Below are positions 44,007 through 54,800 of a DNA stretch of 64,000 bases, piece by piece. The stretch is taken from the NCBI RefSeq assembly GCF_014205275.1, contig NZ_JACHND010000001.1:7812001-7876000 (forward strand). The letters are read 5' to 3'. Made by a program: the position numbers and the translations under genes. Under the pieces are notes generated by a model that searched no databases, was not told the origin of the DNA, and saw only the letters and a program-made list of their open reading frames with translations. The stretch comes from Sphaerisporangium siamense. GTDB taxonomy: Bacteria > Actinomycetota > Actinomycetes > Streptosporangiales > Streptosporangiaceae. The first letter of the stretch is position 1. Every line of letters starts with the position of its first letter.

Positions 44007-44924
44007 CTATCCCGGGTGGCCGGGCGCGGCGAGGACCTCCTCGCCCAGCGTCTCGCCGACCAGGGCGCTCTCCACGTCCGCGATCTCGGGGCCGAGGAAC
44101 CGCCGCCCCAGCTCGGCGAACAGGGCGCCGTCGCCGGTGGCGCGGAACCTGTGCCGGGGACTGCGGCCGTTGCCCTGGCTGGTCAGCCCGCGGTCGTGGA
44201 GGACGCGGAAGACGTCCTTGGCGGTCTCGTCCGCGCTGGACACCAGCGTCACCCCCTCGCCCATGACGTAGGAGATGGCGCCGGCGAGCAGCGGGTAGTG
44301 GGTGCATCCGAGGATGAGCGTGTCGCAACCCTCCTCGATCACCGGCCGGAGGTAGGCGCGGGCGACCTCGATGAGCTCCTCGCTCATCGTCTCGCCGCGT
44401 TCCACGAACTCGACCAGGCGTGGGGCGGCCACGCCGGTGAGCCGGACGTCGGGGGCGGCGGCGAAGGCGTCGTTGTAGGCCATGGAGTCGATGGTGGCCC
44501 GGGTGGCGATCACGCCGACCCGGCCGTTCCTGGTGGCCCGCACGGCGCGGCGCGTGGCGGGCTGGATCACCTCCACGACGGGGACGTCGTAGCGTTCCCT
44601 GGCGTCCCTGAGCACGGCCGCGCTGGCGCTGTTGCAGGCGATGACCAGCATCTTCACGTTGTGCTCGACGAGGTGGTCCATCACCTGCAGGGCGTAGGCG
44701 CGCACTTCGGCGATGCGCTTGGGCCCGTACGGCTGGCGCGCGGTGTCGGCGACGTAGAGGATCGGCTCGGCGGGGAGCTGGTCGATGATCGCGCGCGCGA
44801 CGGTGAGGCCGCCGACACCGCTGTCGAAGATCCCGATGGCGGGCTCACCGTGGCCGATGTCCTCACCGGAGGACTCCGTGACGCTGACCCACGGCGCGTG
44901 GGCGACGCTCCCTATGTCCGACAT
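44007..44924 (-). CDS. murI: Glutamate racemase
   Basis: 305 residues from ATG 44924. [33 protein letters not shown] (Cys of the first half) and [15 protein letters not shown] (Cys of the second half) are the two-base racemase signatures. It interconverts L- and D-glutamate to supply D-Glu for peptidoglycan. The first about 30 residues are an extension beyond the usual family start. The C-terminus is also long. Confidence 0.95.
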   Translation of the reverse strand: MSDIGSVAHAPWVSVTESSGEDIGHGEPAIGIFDSGVGGLTVARAIIDQLPAEPILYVADTARQPYGPKRIAEVRAYALQVMDHLVEHNVKMLVIACNSASAAVLRDARERYDVPVVEVIQPATRRAVRATRNGRVGVIATRATIDSMAYNDAFAAAPDVRLTGVAAPRLVEFVERGETMSEELIEVARAYLRPVIEEGCDTLILGCTHYPLLAGAISYVMGEGVTLVSSADETAKDVFRVLHDRGLTSQGNGRSPRHRFRATGDGALFAELGRRFLGPEIADVESALVGETLGEEVLAAPGHPG

Positions 44925-45008
44925 GTTTCCCAAGGTTAGGGGACCGTGGTCAATCGCTCCCGGTAAGAATGCTCACACCGCGGTAATCGTCGGCGATGAT
45001 CGCCGGGA

Positions 45009-45809
45009 TCAGGTCCCGTCGCCCCGGCCCAGGCGGGCGAGCTGGCGCGACTGGGCGACCAGGTTGCCCGCCGCGTCCCAGACCTCCACGTCCTCGTCGA
45101 ACCATCCGTCCCTGATCAGCCGGCCCGAGCCGATGAGCGTGAGCCAGCCGGGCGCGGGCAGGGCGCGCAGGTGCCAGGTGAGCTCGACGGTCGGCGACCA
45201 GCCGCGGGCGCCCGCGGAGAAGGCGACCGGCGGCAGGGCGTCCACGGCGAGGGCGAGGACGAAGGGGTCGGGGTCCTGGGGCTCGGACAGGCGGAAGTAG
45301 GCGCGCGACTCGGGCCGGCCGGTGGGCGTGCCGGTGAACCAGCCGACGGTGGGCGGGTCGTAGCGCAGTTCCATGCGTTCGCTCAGCGTCATGCCGGACT
45401 CGGGTCGGGGGTCGGGCAGCGCCAGGCAGTCCTCGACGGGCGGCATGGCGACGGCGGGGGTTCCCGTCCACGTGGCCGGGGCGCCGTCCAGGGTGGCGGT
45501 GGTGACGAGCGTGTCGAGGCAGGCGTCGCCGTCGCGGACGAGGGTGGCGCGGGTCACGGTGGTGGTCCTGCCGGTCCTGAGCGGCTCCAGCACGACGCGG
45601 GCGGGGCCGGGGAGGGCGGCCTTGAGGAACTGGGCGGAGGTCGAGACGGGGTGGGGGTGGGGTGAGGCGTCGGCGACCGCGCGCAGGAGCGTGGCCATCA
45701 GGTAGCCGCCGTTGAGGGGGCCGCCGATGGAGTAGCCGGGGTCGAGGCACACGTCGTAGGTGGTCTCGTCGACCCGGATGGCCTGTGTCGCCTCGTCGAA
45801 CTTGGTCAT
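45009..45809 (-). CDS. Acyl-CoA thioesterase-like protein, double hot-dog
   Basis: 266 residues from ATG 45809; the longer frame upstream lacks coding character. The N-terminal hot-dog has GYSIGGPLNGGYLMATLLRA, and the second domain has MELRYDPP, YFRLSEP, and PTVELTWHLRALPAPGW, as in the TesB-like thioesterase family of actinobacteria. It hydrolyses acyl-CoA or related thioesters in the cytoplasm. The chain length it prefers is unknown. Confidence 0.85.
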   Translation of the reverse strand: MTKFDEATQAIRVDETTYDVCLDPGYSIGGPLNGGYLMATLLRAVADASPHPHPVSTSAQFLKAALPGPARVVLEPLRTGRTTTVTRATLVRDGDACLDTLVTTATLDGAPATWTGTPAVAMPPVEDCLALPDPRPESGMTLSERMELRYDPPTVGWFTGTPTGRPESRAYFRLSEPQDPDPFVLALAVDALPPVAFSAGARGWSPTVELTWHLRALPAPGWLTLIGSGRLIRDGWFDEDVEVWDAAGNLVAQSRQLARLGRGDGT

Positions 45810-46016
45810 GGGCTCCCCGCGCTCCGTACCGAATGTTGTTCTGGGATCCCTCACTCTAGCGAGGGCGCCCGGTCGTGCGCCGGGGGGACGGGGGCGGCTG
45901 CGGAGGGTGACTTCCGAAAAAACGCTACTTATCCGACAGAAAGCGTCTTGCAAGCCGCTCGCTACCGGGACGATCTACTCTCATGACGCAATCCCGTGAG
46001 ACAGCGAGAGTGGACC

Positions 46017-47852
46017 ATGCCTGATCAACCGCAGCCGCCATATCCTTTCAACCAGGATCCCGACGTGACGGTGCATTACCGGACGCCCGGCTCCGGACCC
46101 ACCCCGGCTGCGTACGACCAGCAGTACGGCGCGGGCCCGGCTCAGGGCGGCCACCCCCCGCAGGGCGGCTATGCCCAGCAGGGCGGCTACCCCCAGCAAG
46201 GGGGTTACCCCCAGCAGGGCGGCCCTGCCCCGCAGGGCGGCTACGCCCCGCAGCCCGGCGCTCAGGGCGGGTACGGCCAGCCCCAGCCCGGCGGTTACAC
46301 CCAGCCGTATGGTTCCACGTCCTCCCAGCAGGGCGGATACGACCAGGCGTACGGGTACGGCGCCGCGCCGGCCGCCCAGCCCGGCTGGCAGGGTGGTGAG
46401 CTCGGGCCTCCGATGCCGCCGCCGCCCACGGCGAGGAAGCGGCGTGGCGGCTGGATTTTCGCGGTGATCGCGGCCGTCGTGGTGGCCTTGATCGGCGGCG
46501 GCGGCGTGTACGCCATGAACCTGCTCAGCGGCGGCGGCGCCCAGCCCGAGGACGTGCTGCCCGGCGACTCCCTGGTGTACATGCGGGTGGACCTCGACCC
46601 GTCCGCGACCCAGAAGCTGGCGCTGTTCAACCTGGCCAGGAAGTTCCCCGCGACGCGGGACAGCTTCTCCGGGGACGACCCGCGCAAGGCGCTGTTCGAG
46701 CTGCTGGGCAAGGGCGGCGCCGTCGACGGCGTGGACTACGCCCGCGACGTCCAGCCCTGGCTCGGCGACCGCGTGGGCCTCGCGCTGCGGGCCCCGGCCG
46801 GCGGGCAGGCCGAGCCCGAGGTCGTGCTGGCCGTCCAGGTCACCGACGAGGCCGCCGCGCGCGCCGGCATCGCCAAGCTCGACAAGGACAAGGCCATGAG
46901 CGGCCTCGCCTTCCGCGAGGGTTACGCGATCATGGCCAAGTCGCAGGAGGCGGCCGACCGGTACACCGCCGGGTCGCCGCTGTCGGCCGCCGCGGGCTTC
47001 GCCGCCGACCTCGAACGCCTCGGCGAGCCGGGCGTGCTCTCGTTCTGGGGCGACATGGGCAAGATCTCGAAGCTCGTGCCGTCGGAGGAGCGCGAGGCGC
47101 TCGGCCTGGTCCAGAACATGCGCGTCGCCGGCGCCCTGCGCTTCGACGGCGCCTACGCCGAGCTGACGGCCGTCTCCAGCGGCGGCCCCGCCTCCTCCCC
47201 CGGCGAGCCCGGCCGGATCGCCGACCTGCCCGCCTCCACGGTCGGCGCGCTGTCGATCTCCGGGCTCGGCGACATGGTCGCCAAGCAGTGGCCGACGCTG
47301 CTGAAGAGCCTGCAGTCCGCCGCGGGCTCCCAGGGCGGCGACTTCGTGGCCATGGCCCGCCAGGCCTACGGCATCTCGCTGCCCGACGACGTGGTGACGC
47401 TGCTGGGCAAGAACCTCACCGTGGCCGTCGACGAGCAGGGCCTGGACGGCGACATCCCGAACGTCGGCGCGGTGCTCACCACGGACGCGGCCAAGGCCAA
47501 GGAGATCGTCGGCCGGCTGGAGCAGGCCGTCGCGGCCTCGGGCACCACGGCGCCGCAGATCGCCAAGGTCGAGGCGGACGGGCGGCTCGTGCTGGCCAGC
47601 ACGCAGGACTACGCGGCCAAGCTGGGCCAGGACGGCACGCTGGGCGACAGCGAGACCTTCAGGACGGCCGTCCCCGACGCGGACTCGGCGACCACCGCCT
47701 TCTACGTCGACCTGGACAAGATCGAGAAGTACTACCTGAACTCGGTGCAGGGCGACGAGCGGGCGAGCCTGCAGACGCTGAAGGCCGTGGGGATCAGCGG
47801 CAGGCAGTCCGGCGACACCGGCACCTTCAGCCTGCGGGTGCTGTTCAACTGA
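46017..47852 (+). CDS. DUF3352 domain-containing membrane protein
   Basis: 611 residues from ATG 46017. A proline/glutamine/glycine-rich cytoplasmic head (about 1-135) with repeats such as QGGYPQQGGY is followed by a single helix (GGWIFAVIAAVVVALIGGGGVYA, about 143-165) and a long extracytoplasmic DUF3352 domain opening with PGDSLVYMRVDLDPS. The function is unknown. PQ-rich heads of this kind occur on actinobacterial membrane proteins of the cell pole and wall machinery. Confidence 0.85.
   Translation: MPDQPQPPYPFNQDPDVTVHYRTPGSGPTPAAYDQQYGAGPAQGGHPPQGGYAQQGGYPQQGGYPQQGGPAPQGGYAPQPGAQGGYGQPQPGGYTQPYGSTSSQQGGYDQAYGYGAAPAAQPGWQGGELGPPMPPPPTARKRRGGWIFAVIAAVVVALIGGGGVYAMNLLSGGGAQPEDVLPGDSLVYMRVDLDPSATQKLALFNLARKFPATRDSFSGDDPRKALFELLGKGGAVDGVDYARDVQPWLGDRVGLALRAPAGGQAEPEVVLAVQVTDEAAARAGIAKLDKDKAMSGLAFREGYAIMAKSQEAADRYTAGSPLSAAAGFAADLERLGEPGVLSFWGDMGKISKLVPSEEREALGLVQNMRVAGALRFDGAYAELTAVSSGGPASSPGEPGRIADLPASTVGALSISGLGDMVAKQWPTLLKSLQSAAGSQGGDFVAMARQAYGISLPDDVVTLLGKNLTVAVDEQGLDGDIPNVGAVLTTDAAKAKEIVGRLEQAVAASGTTAPQIAKVEADGRLVLASTQDYAAKLGQDGTLGDSETFRTAVPDADSATTAFYVDLDKIEKYYLNSVQGDERASLQTLKAVGISGRQSGDTGTFSLRVLFN
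46130..46280 (+). repeat. QGGY/PQQGG coding repeats
   Basis: Imperfect 15-24 bp units (CCCAGCAGGGCGGCTA and variants) encode the Gln-Gly-Gly-Tyr head of the DUF3352 protein. Confidence 0.8.
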
Positions 47853-47890
47853 CCTCCTGACCCGGCGCCCGGGACAGGCCACGCACGGCG

Positions 47891-47921
47891 AGGGCCGCCA
47901 CCCCTTACGGGTGGCGGCCCT
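47891..47921. terminator. Bidirectional terminator
   Basis: AGGGCCGCCACCC (47891-47903) and GGGTGGCGGCCCT (47909-47921) form a perfect 13-bp stem with a 5-base loop, followed by T. It separates the DUF3352 gene from the convergent cysM gene. Confidence 0.85.
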
Positions 47922-47935
47922 TGACGTCTCTCACG

Positions 47936-49242
<1,307 letters not shown>

Positions 49243-49349
49243 CGCGGGTCATTCTCCTTGGTTCAGTGGTCGTGACGGGGCGCTCCAACGGGTGCGAACA
49301 CGCGCTGGCGGGGCGGGATTCCTGAGTTCGGGACGCTATCGGGAGACGA

Positions 49350-49466
49350 TCAGGAACAGTCGTAGACCACGGCACAGGGAGTGTGGCCGAAAAGGTGCGT
49401 CCGCACGGGCGACGAATGCCCGGGGCGCACCCCGGCGCTCCCGAAATCCGGGTCAATCGTCAGCAT
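49350..49466 (-). CDS. Possible cysteine-containing leader peptide
   Basis: A 38-codon frame in the mec-cysO gap, from ATG 49466 to TGA 49350-49352, ends TPCAVVYDCS. Cysteine is otherwise rare in this window, so two in the final nine codons before a sulfur operon fits attenuation by cysteine supply. No strong ribosome site is seen and I could not build a clear alternative hairpin. The rest of the 49243-49535 gap holds nothing else I can name. Confidence 0.35.
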   Translation of the reverse strand: MLTIDPDFGSAGVRPGHSSPVRTHLFGHTPCAVVYDCS

Positions 49467-49535
49467 GTTCCCAACTCTACAGCGTCCGCGGATTCGGGCC
49501 GATGGCCCCGGACCATCGCGGACGCCTCCCCCGGA

Positions 49536-49946
49536 TCAGGAGGGAACGATCGTCACCTCTTCTTCGGTGACCACACCGTCCAGGATCCGGTAGGACCGGA
49601 ACTGCACCTCGTCGGCGTCCGCGGTGGACACGAGCACGTAGTGGGCGTTCGGCTCGGAGGCGTAGGAGATGTCCGTGCGCGAGGGGTAGGCCTCGGTCGC
49701 GGTGTGGGAGTGGTAGACGACCACGGGCTCCTCGTCGCGGTCGTCCATCTCACGCCAGACGCGGAACTGCTCCATGGAGTCGAAACGGTAGAAGGTGGGC
49801 GAGCACTCGGCGTTCTCCATGGGGATGAAACGCTCCGGGCGGTCGGAGCCGGCCGGCCCGGCGATCACTCCGCACGCCTCGTCCGGATGATCGGCCCGCG
49901 CGTGGGCGATGATCTTGTCGACCAGCTCCCGTGAGATCGTCAGCAT
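49536..49946 (-). CDS. mec: Mec JAMM metalloprotease (CysO-cysteine hydrolase)
   Basis: 136 residues. The JAMM/MPN+ zinc motif is HSHTATEAYPSRTD (His-x-His and Asp ligands), with the catalytic Glu in DEACGVIAG near 22. Mec cuts the cysteine made on CysO's C-terminus, freeing cysteine and CysO. Its gene order mec-cysO-cysM matches Mycobacterium tuberculosis. A 290-bp gap with a possible leader peptide separates it from cysO. Confidence 0.93.
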   Translation of the reverse strand: MLTISRELVDKIIAHARADHPDEACGVIAGPAGSDRPERFIPMENAECSPTFYRFDSMEQFRVWREMDDRDEEPVVVYHSHTATEAYPSRTDISYASEPNAHYVLVSTADADEVQFRSYRILDGVVTEEEVTIVPS

Positions 49947-49955
49947 GCCTGGAAG

Positions 49956-50483
49956 TTACCAAAGGGCCCGGACCAGTGTGTCCTGCAGGTAGGTCAGCCA
50001 GTCGTAGGTCACGTACGCCGGGTAGCGCGGGTCGTCCTCGGCCATGTCGGCCAGTTCCTCGTGGATGTCCTCGGTGACCTCCAGGCGGACGCCGAGCGCG
50101 AGCCGGACATCGTTCAGCGCGCGCAGCCACGCCTGCCCCTGCTCCTGGGTGAGACGGATGTCACCCTGCTCCGCGGTCTCCAGCAGGGTCTCGGCGTCGG
50201 CGCGCTTGCCCTCGCGCAGCGTGGCCTCGGTGTAGCGGCGGAACTCGGCCGAGGCCTTCTCGTCGTCGGCGTACGCCGAGGGGAACAGGCGGGCGAGCAC
50301 GGGGTCGGAGGGCTCCTCGGCCGCGCCGATGCCGAGCGCGCGCTCCAGCGGGTCCTGGCCGGTCGCGCCCGGCTCCACCAGCCCGAGGACCTGCGACACC
50401 AGCGAGCGCAGGATCGCGGCCTCCCCCGCGTCCAGCGCGATCGTCACGCCGCCGTCGCGCCCGGCGCTGAACCCCACGCTCAC
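49956..50483 (-). CDS. DUF2017 domain-containing protein
   Basis: 175 residues from GTG 50483, which overlaps the clpS stop (GTGA). Acidic, helical, with [21 protein letters not shown] near the start and [19 protein letters not shown] at the end, as in DUF2017. The gene is nearly always between clpS and mec in actinobacteria. The function is unknown; a link to Clp proteolysis is possible from coupling. Confidence 0.88.
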   Translation of the reverse strand: MSVGFSAGRDGGVTIALDAGEAAILRSLVSQVLGLVEPGATGQDPLERALGIGAAEEPSDPVLARLFPSAYADDEKASAEFRRYTEATLREGKRADAETLLETAEQGDIRLTQEQGQAWLRALNDVRLALGVRLEVTEDIHEELADMAEDDPRYPAYVTYDWLTYLQDTLVRALW

Positions 50484-50770
50484 GCCGAGTCCCGCTGGAC
50501 GGTGGCCCACAGGCCGTAGGAGTGCAGGATCTGCACGTCGCGTTCCATCTCCTCCCGGGTGCCGCTCGCCACGACGGCCCTCCCCTTGTGGTGCACGTCG
50601 AGCATGAGCTTCTCGGCCTTCTCACGGGGATAGCCGAAAACGGTCTGGAAGACGTAGGTCACGTAGGACATCAGGTTGACCGGGTCGTTCCAGACGATCG
50701 TCAGCCAGGGAAGATCGGGCCGGACGTCCATCGACGGACGTGCGACCTCAGCCGGCGCGGTACTACCCAC
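50480..50770 (-). CDS. clpS: ATP-dependent Clp protease adaptor ClpS
   Basis: 96 residues from GTG 50770 (GGATGGGA upstream). The core [22 protein letters not shown] and the helix [15 protein letters not shown] are the ClpS fold; the substrate-pocket Asn-Asp and Met-Leu-x-x-His-His elements are present. ClpS delivers N-degron proteins to ClpA/ClpC. It is coupled to DUF2017 and starts only 39 bp from the divergent pncB. Confidence 0.93.
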   Translation of the reverse strand: MGSTAPAEVARPSMDVRPDLPWLTIVWNDPVNLMSYVTYVFQTVFGYPREKAEKLMLDVHHKGRAVVASGTREEMERDVQILHSYGLWATVQRDSA

Positions 50771-50809
50771 ACTCCCATCCTGCCCTAACCCGGTCGTAGT
50801 CTTCGACTT

Positions 50810-52102
50810 GTGAAGATGGGCATGAGCAGCGCGTTGCTGACCGATCACTATGAGCTGACGATGGTGCAGGCGGCGCTCGCCGGCGGCACGGCCCATCGGC
50901 GCTCGGTGTTCGAGGTGTTCGCCCGCCACCTGCCCGGGGGGCGCAGGTACGGCGTCGTGGCCGGCACCGGCCGCCTGCTGGACCTGCTCGCCGACTATCG
51001 CTTCGGCGACGCCGAGCTCGCCCATCTGCGCGAGAACCGGGTCGTGGACGAACGGACGCTGGACTTCCTCGCCTCCTACCGGTTCTCCGGCGACATCCGG
51101 GGCTACCCGGAGGGCGAATGCTACTTCCCCGGCTCGCCGATCATGGTGGTTGAGTCGACGTTCGCCGAGGCCGTGCTGCTGGAGACGCTGATTCTCTCGG
51201 TGCTCAACCACGACTCGGCGGTCGCCTCCGCGGCCTCGCGCATGGCGCAGGCCGCCGGCGGGCGGCCGCTCATCGAGATGGGCTCGCGGCGCACCCACGA
51301 GATCGCGGCCGTCTCGGCGGCCAGGGCCGCCTACATCGCCGGCTTCTCCTCCACCTCCAACCTGATGGCCGGGCATCTGTACGGGGTGCCGACCACAGGC
51401 ACCGCCGCGCACGCCTTCACCCTGCTGCACGACTCCGAGTACGACGCCTTCCAGGCGCAGATCGACTCCCTCGGGCCCGAGACCACCCTCCTGGTCGACA
51501 CCTACGACGTCGCCAAGGCGGTGCGCACGGCGGTGGAGCTGGCCGGGCCCCGGCTCGGGGCGGTCCGCATCGACTCCGGCGACCTGGCCGTGGCCGCGCA
51601 CGAGGTGCGGCAGATGCTGGACGGGCTCGGCGCCACCACCACCCGCATCGTCGTCACCAGCGACCTGGACGAGTACGCCATCGCCGCGCTCGCCGCCGCG
51701 CCCGTCGACGGGTACGGCGTCGGCACCTCGGTCGTCACCGGCTCCGGGGTGCCGACCGCCGCCATGGTCTACAAGCTCGTCGCCCGCGAGGACGCCGACG
51801 GCGTGCTCCGGCCGGTGGCCAAGAAGTCGGTCGGCAAGCCGAGCAAGGGCGGCAGGAAGGACGCCTTCCGCGCGCTGCGGGACGGCGTCGCGACCGCCGA
51901 GCTGGTCACCACCCCGCCCGGCGCGCCCGCTCCCGCCGAGGCGCGTCCTCTGCTGCGCGACCTGGTCCGGGGCGGCGAGATCGTGGGACGCGAACCGCTG
52001 GCCGCCGCCCGCGACCGTCACCTGGCCTCCACCGCCGAGCTGCCCGTCCCGGCCCGCCAGCTCTCCCACGGCGATCCCGTGATCCCCACGGTGTTCTCAT
52101 GA
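50810..52102 (+). CDS. pncB: Nicotinate phosphoribosyltransferase
   Basis: 430 residues from GTG 50810 (ATG 50822 is an alternative). [15 protein letters not shown] opens the family; [37 protein letters not shown] and [16 protein letters not shown] give the phosphoribosyl-transfer core, and [13 protein letters not shown] the phosphate loop. It makes nicotinate mononucleotide from nicotinate and PRPP using ATP. TAGTCT lies 7 bp before the GTG, so the mRNA may be leaderless. Followed by pncA for the same salvage route. Confidence 0.95.
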   Translation: MKMGMSSALLTDHYELTMVQAALAGGTAHRRSVFEVFARHLPGGRRYGVVAGTGRLLDLLADYRFGDAELAHLRENRVVDERTLDFLASYRFSGDIRGYPEGECYFPGSPIMVVESTFAEAVLLETLILSVLNHDSAVASAASRMAQAAGGRPLIEMGSRRTHEIAAVSAARAAYIAGFSSTSNLMAGHLYGVPTTGTAAHAFTLLHDSEYDAFQAQIDSLGPETTLLVDTYDVAKAVRTAVELAGPRLGAVRIDSGDLAVAAHEVRQMLDGLGATTTRIVVTSDLDEYAIAALAAAPVDGYGVGTSVVTGSGVPTAAMVYKLVAREDADGVLRPVAKKSVGKPSKGGRKDAFRALRDGVATAELVTTPPGAPAPAEARPLLRDLVRGGEIVGREPLAAARDRHLASTAELPVPARQLSHGDPVIPTVFS

Positions 52103-52211
52103 GCCCCCGGCGCACGCCCTCGGGAGGGCGGGGCGCCTGTCCTGACTTCTCCACCAATCCCCTGAAGGCCCGGCGCCAAGGCGCCCGGCCGTGCGAGTGA
52201 GGCGGTTCCCG

Positions 52212-52787
52212 ATGAAGACCAGCCTGGTGATCGTGGACGTGCAGAACGACTTCTGCGAGGGCGGCAGCCTGGCCGTGGCGGGCGGCGCGGGCGTGGCGGC
52301 GGCGATCGGGCCGCACGCCGCCGCCGGGTCGTACGACCACGTGGTGGCCACCCGCGACTACCACGTCGACCCCGGGAGCCATTTCTCCGCGCACCCGGAC
52401 TACGTCGAGAGCTGGCCGGCCCACTGCGTCGTGGGCACCGCGGGCGCCGCGTTCCACCCCGCGCTGGACACCTCGGCGGTCGAGGAGGTCTTCAGCAAGG
52501 GCAGGGACAGCGCGGCCTACAGCGGCTTCGAGGGGCGCGGCGAGGACGGCGCCGGCCTGGCCGACTGGCTGCGGGCGCGGGGCGTGGAGGCGGTGGACGT
52601 GGTGGGCATCGCCACCGACCACTGCGTGCGCGCCACCGCCCTCGACGCCGCCGCGAACGGCTTCACCGTCCGCGTGCTGCTCGACCTCACCGCCGGGGTG
52701 TCCCCGGCGACGACCGAGACCGCGCTCGCCCAACTGGAGGCGGCGGGCGTGACCCTCGTCGGCACGCCGGTCCTCGGAACGCCCTGA
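52212..52787 (+). CDS. pncA: Nicotinamidase
   Basis: 191 residues from ATG 52212 (GAGGCGG upstream). Motifs: SLVIVDVQNDFCEGGSLAV (catalytic Asp), ATRDYHVDPGSHFSAHPDY (metal site), FSKGRD (Lys), and GIATDHCVRATALDAA (catalytic Cys near 140). It hydrolyses nicotinamide to nicotinate, feeding pncB immediately upstream. The pair closes the NAD salvage loop. Confidence 0.93.
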   Translation: MKTSLVIVDVQNDFCEGGSLAVAGGAGVAAAIGPHAAAGSYDHVVATRDYHVDPGSHFSAHPDYVESWPAHCVVGTAGAAFHPALDTSAVEEVFSKGRDSAAYSGFEGRGEDGAGLADWLRARGVEAVDVVGIATDHCVRATALDAAANGFTVRVLLDLTAGVSPATTETALAQLEAAGVTLVGTPVLGTP

Positions 52788-52840
52788 ACCCCGGGCCGGC
52801 CGTCACCCCTGCCGGTCCGGAGCCGTAGTGGTAGCCAGGC

Positions 52841-54598
52841 CTAGCGGGAGCGCTGGGTGGCCCACTTGCGGATGGTCTCGATGCGCTGGCGGATCTGCTC
52901 GGCGCCGGCCTGCGCGACCGGGGGGCCGCCGCAGGCCCGGCGCAGCTCGGCGTGGATGACGCCGTGCGGCTGGCCGGTGCGGTGGTTCCAGGCGCCGACG
53001 AGGCCGTTGAGCTCCTTGCGCAGGGCCGCGATCTCTTCGTGCGGGCTCAGCGCGGGCTCGGGGCGGGGGTCGGCGGCCTTGCGCCGCCGGGCCGCCTGCT
53101 GGTCGGCCTGGTGCTTGCGCAGCAGCACCGCGACCTGGTCGGGCTCCAGCAGACCGGGCAGGCCCAGGAAGTCCTCCTCCTCGGGGGAGCCGGGCTCGGC
53201 GGCCGTGCCGAACTCGCCGCCGTCGAACAGCACACGGTCGAACGTGGCCGACGCCTCGACGGTCTCGAACGGCAGCTCGTCCCCGAGGACGTCCGGGTTG
53301 TCCTTCTTCTGCCGGGCCTCGTCGACCAGGAAGTCGTCGAGGCCGTCCTCGGGGGGCTTGCGGTCCAGGACGTGGTCGCGCTGGGCCTCCATCTCGCCGG
53401 CCAGGCCCATGAGCGTGGGCACGGAGGGCAGGAACACCGACGCCGTCTCGCCCCGGCGGCGGGCGCGGACGAAGCGGCCCACGGCCTGGGCGAAGAACAA
53501 CGGCGTGGAGACGCTGGTGGCGTAGACGCCGACCGCGAGCCGGGGGATGTCCACGCCCTCGGAGACCATGCGGACCGCGACCAGCCAGCGCTCCTCGGAG
53601 ACGCTGAACTGCTTGATCTTGTCGGAGGCGCCCGGATCGTCGGAGAGGACCACGGTCGCGCCCTGGCCGGTGATGGCCCGCAGGAGCTTGGCGTACGCGC
53701 GGGCGGCCTCGTGGTCGGAGGCGATGACCATGGCCCCGGCGTCGGGCACGCCCCGGCGGACCTCGGTGAGCCGGCGGTCGGCCGCGCGCAGGACCTGGGT
53801 GATCCAGTCGCCCTTGGCGTCGAGCGCGGCCCGCCAGGCCTGGCCGAGCTGGTCCTTGGTCAGCGGGGTGCCGAGGGTGGCGGTGATCTCGTCGCCCGCG
53901 CGGGTGCGCCAGCGCATCTCGCCGGCGTAGGCGAGGAAGATGACCGGGCGGACGACGCCGTCCGCCAGCGCAGGGGCGTAGCCGTAGTCGTAGTCGGAGA
54001 CGCTGCGGCGGACCCCCTCGCCGTCCTCGGCGTAGGTGACGAACGGGATGGGGTTGGTGTCGGAGCGGAACGGGGTGCCGGTGAGGGCGAGCCGCCGGGC
54101 GGCGGGCTCGAACGCCTCGCGCACGCCGTCGCCCCAGGACTTCGCGTCGCCGGCGTGGTGGATCTCGTCGAAGATCACCAGGGTCCTGCGGTACTCGGTG
54201 CGGGAGCGGTGCAGCGCGGGGTGCATCGAGACCTGGGCGTAGGTGACCGCGACGCCGGTGTAGTCGCGGGAGGTGGCGCCCTGGCTGTTCTTGAACTCCG
54301 GGTCGATGGCGATGCCGACCCGGCCCGCCGCGTCGGCCCACTGGCGCTTGAGGTGTTCGGTGGGGGTGACGATCGTCACCCGCTGGACCACCCCGCGGGC
54401 GAGCAGTTCGCTGGCGATGCGCAGGGCGTAGGTGGTCTTGCCGGCGCCGGGGGTCGCCACCGTGAGGAAGTCACGGGGCTCGCGGCGGAAGTAGAGGTCG
54501 AACGCCTCCTGCTGCCAGGCGCGCAGCTTGGGCGCGGTGCCCCAGGCGGCGCGGTCGGGATAGGACGGTGACAGGTGGGACGCGGCGAACGAGCTCAC
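52841..54598 (-). CDS. DEAD/DEAH-box (SF2) helicase
   Basis: 585 residues. Helicase core domain 1 has Q-like LRAWQQEAF, Walker A ATPGAGKTTYAL (about 48-59), motif Ia TPTEHLKRQW, Walker B/DEAH-type IFDEIHHAGD and SAT-like LTGTPFRSD. Domain 2 has VSEGVDIPRLAVGVYAT and AVGRFVRAR (motif VI). A C-terminal helical tail carries no nuclease motif. It resembles restriction-enzyme-type helicases widespread in actinomycetes. Role in repair or RNA metabolism is unknown. Confidence 0.88.
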   Translation of the reverse strand: MSSFAASHLSPSYPDRAAWGTAPKLRAWQQEAFDLYFRREPRDFLTVATPGAGKTTYALRIASELLARGVVQRVTIVTPTEHLKRQWADAAGRVGIAIDPEFKNSQGATSRDYTGVAVTYAQVSMHPALHRSRTEYRRTLVIFDEIHHAGDAKSWGDGVREAFEPAARRLALTGTPFRSDTNPIPFVTYAEDGEGVRRSVSDYDYGYAPALADGVVRPVIFLAYAGEMRWRTRAGDEITATLGTPLTKDQLGQAWRAALDAKGDWITQVLRAADRRLTEVRRGVPDAGAMVIASDHEAARAYAKLLRAITGQGATVVLSDDPGASDKIKQFSVSEERWLVAVRMVSEGVDIPRLAVGVYATSVSTPLFFAQAVGRFVRARRRGETASVFLPSVPTLMGLAGEMEAQRDHVLDRKPPEDGLDDFLVDEARQKKDNPDVLGDELPFETVEASATFDRVLFDGGEFGTAAEPGSPEEEDFLGLPGLLEPDQVAVLLRKHQADQQAARRRKAADPRPEPALSPHEEIAALRKELNGLVGAWNHRTGQPHGVIHAELRRACGGPPVAQAGAEQIRQRIETIRKWATQRSR

Positions 54599-54800
54599 CC
54601 CGCCCTCCTTCCCGGACGGCCCCGGCGGGCCGGGCCCTCGTCGTTCACATCGTCACGCTCGTGTCTGTCCCTCACAGTGAAGTCACCATAGCCGGGCCGA
54701 CGGACAAACGCGCCGACGCCCGGGGAATCCCGGCCGGCGCGCCCGGCCCCCGCGAGATCGCCGGCGCCGCCCTCCTTGGCGACGACCAGGGCATTCGGCG

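Noticed and set aside
45981..47882. 633-codon open frame antisense to the DUF3352 gene
   Set aside because: Shadow; no ribosome site, no recognisable domain, and the sense protein has a clear TM and domain.
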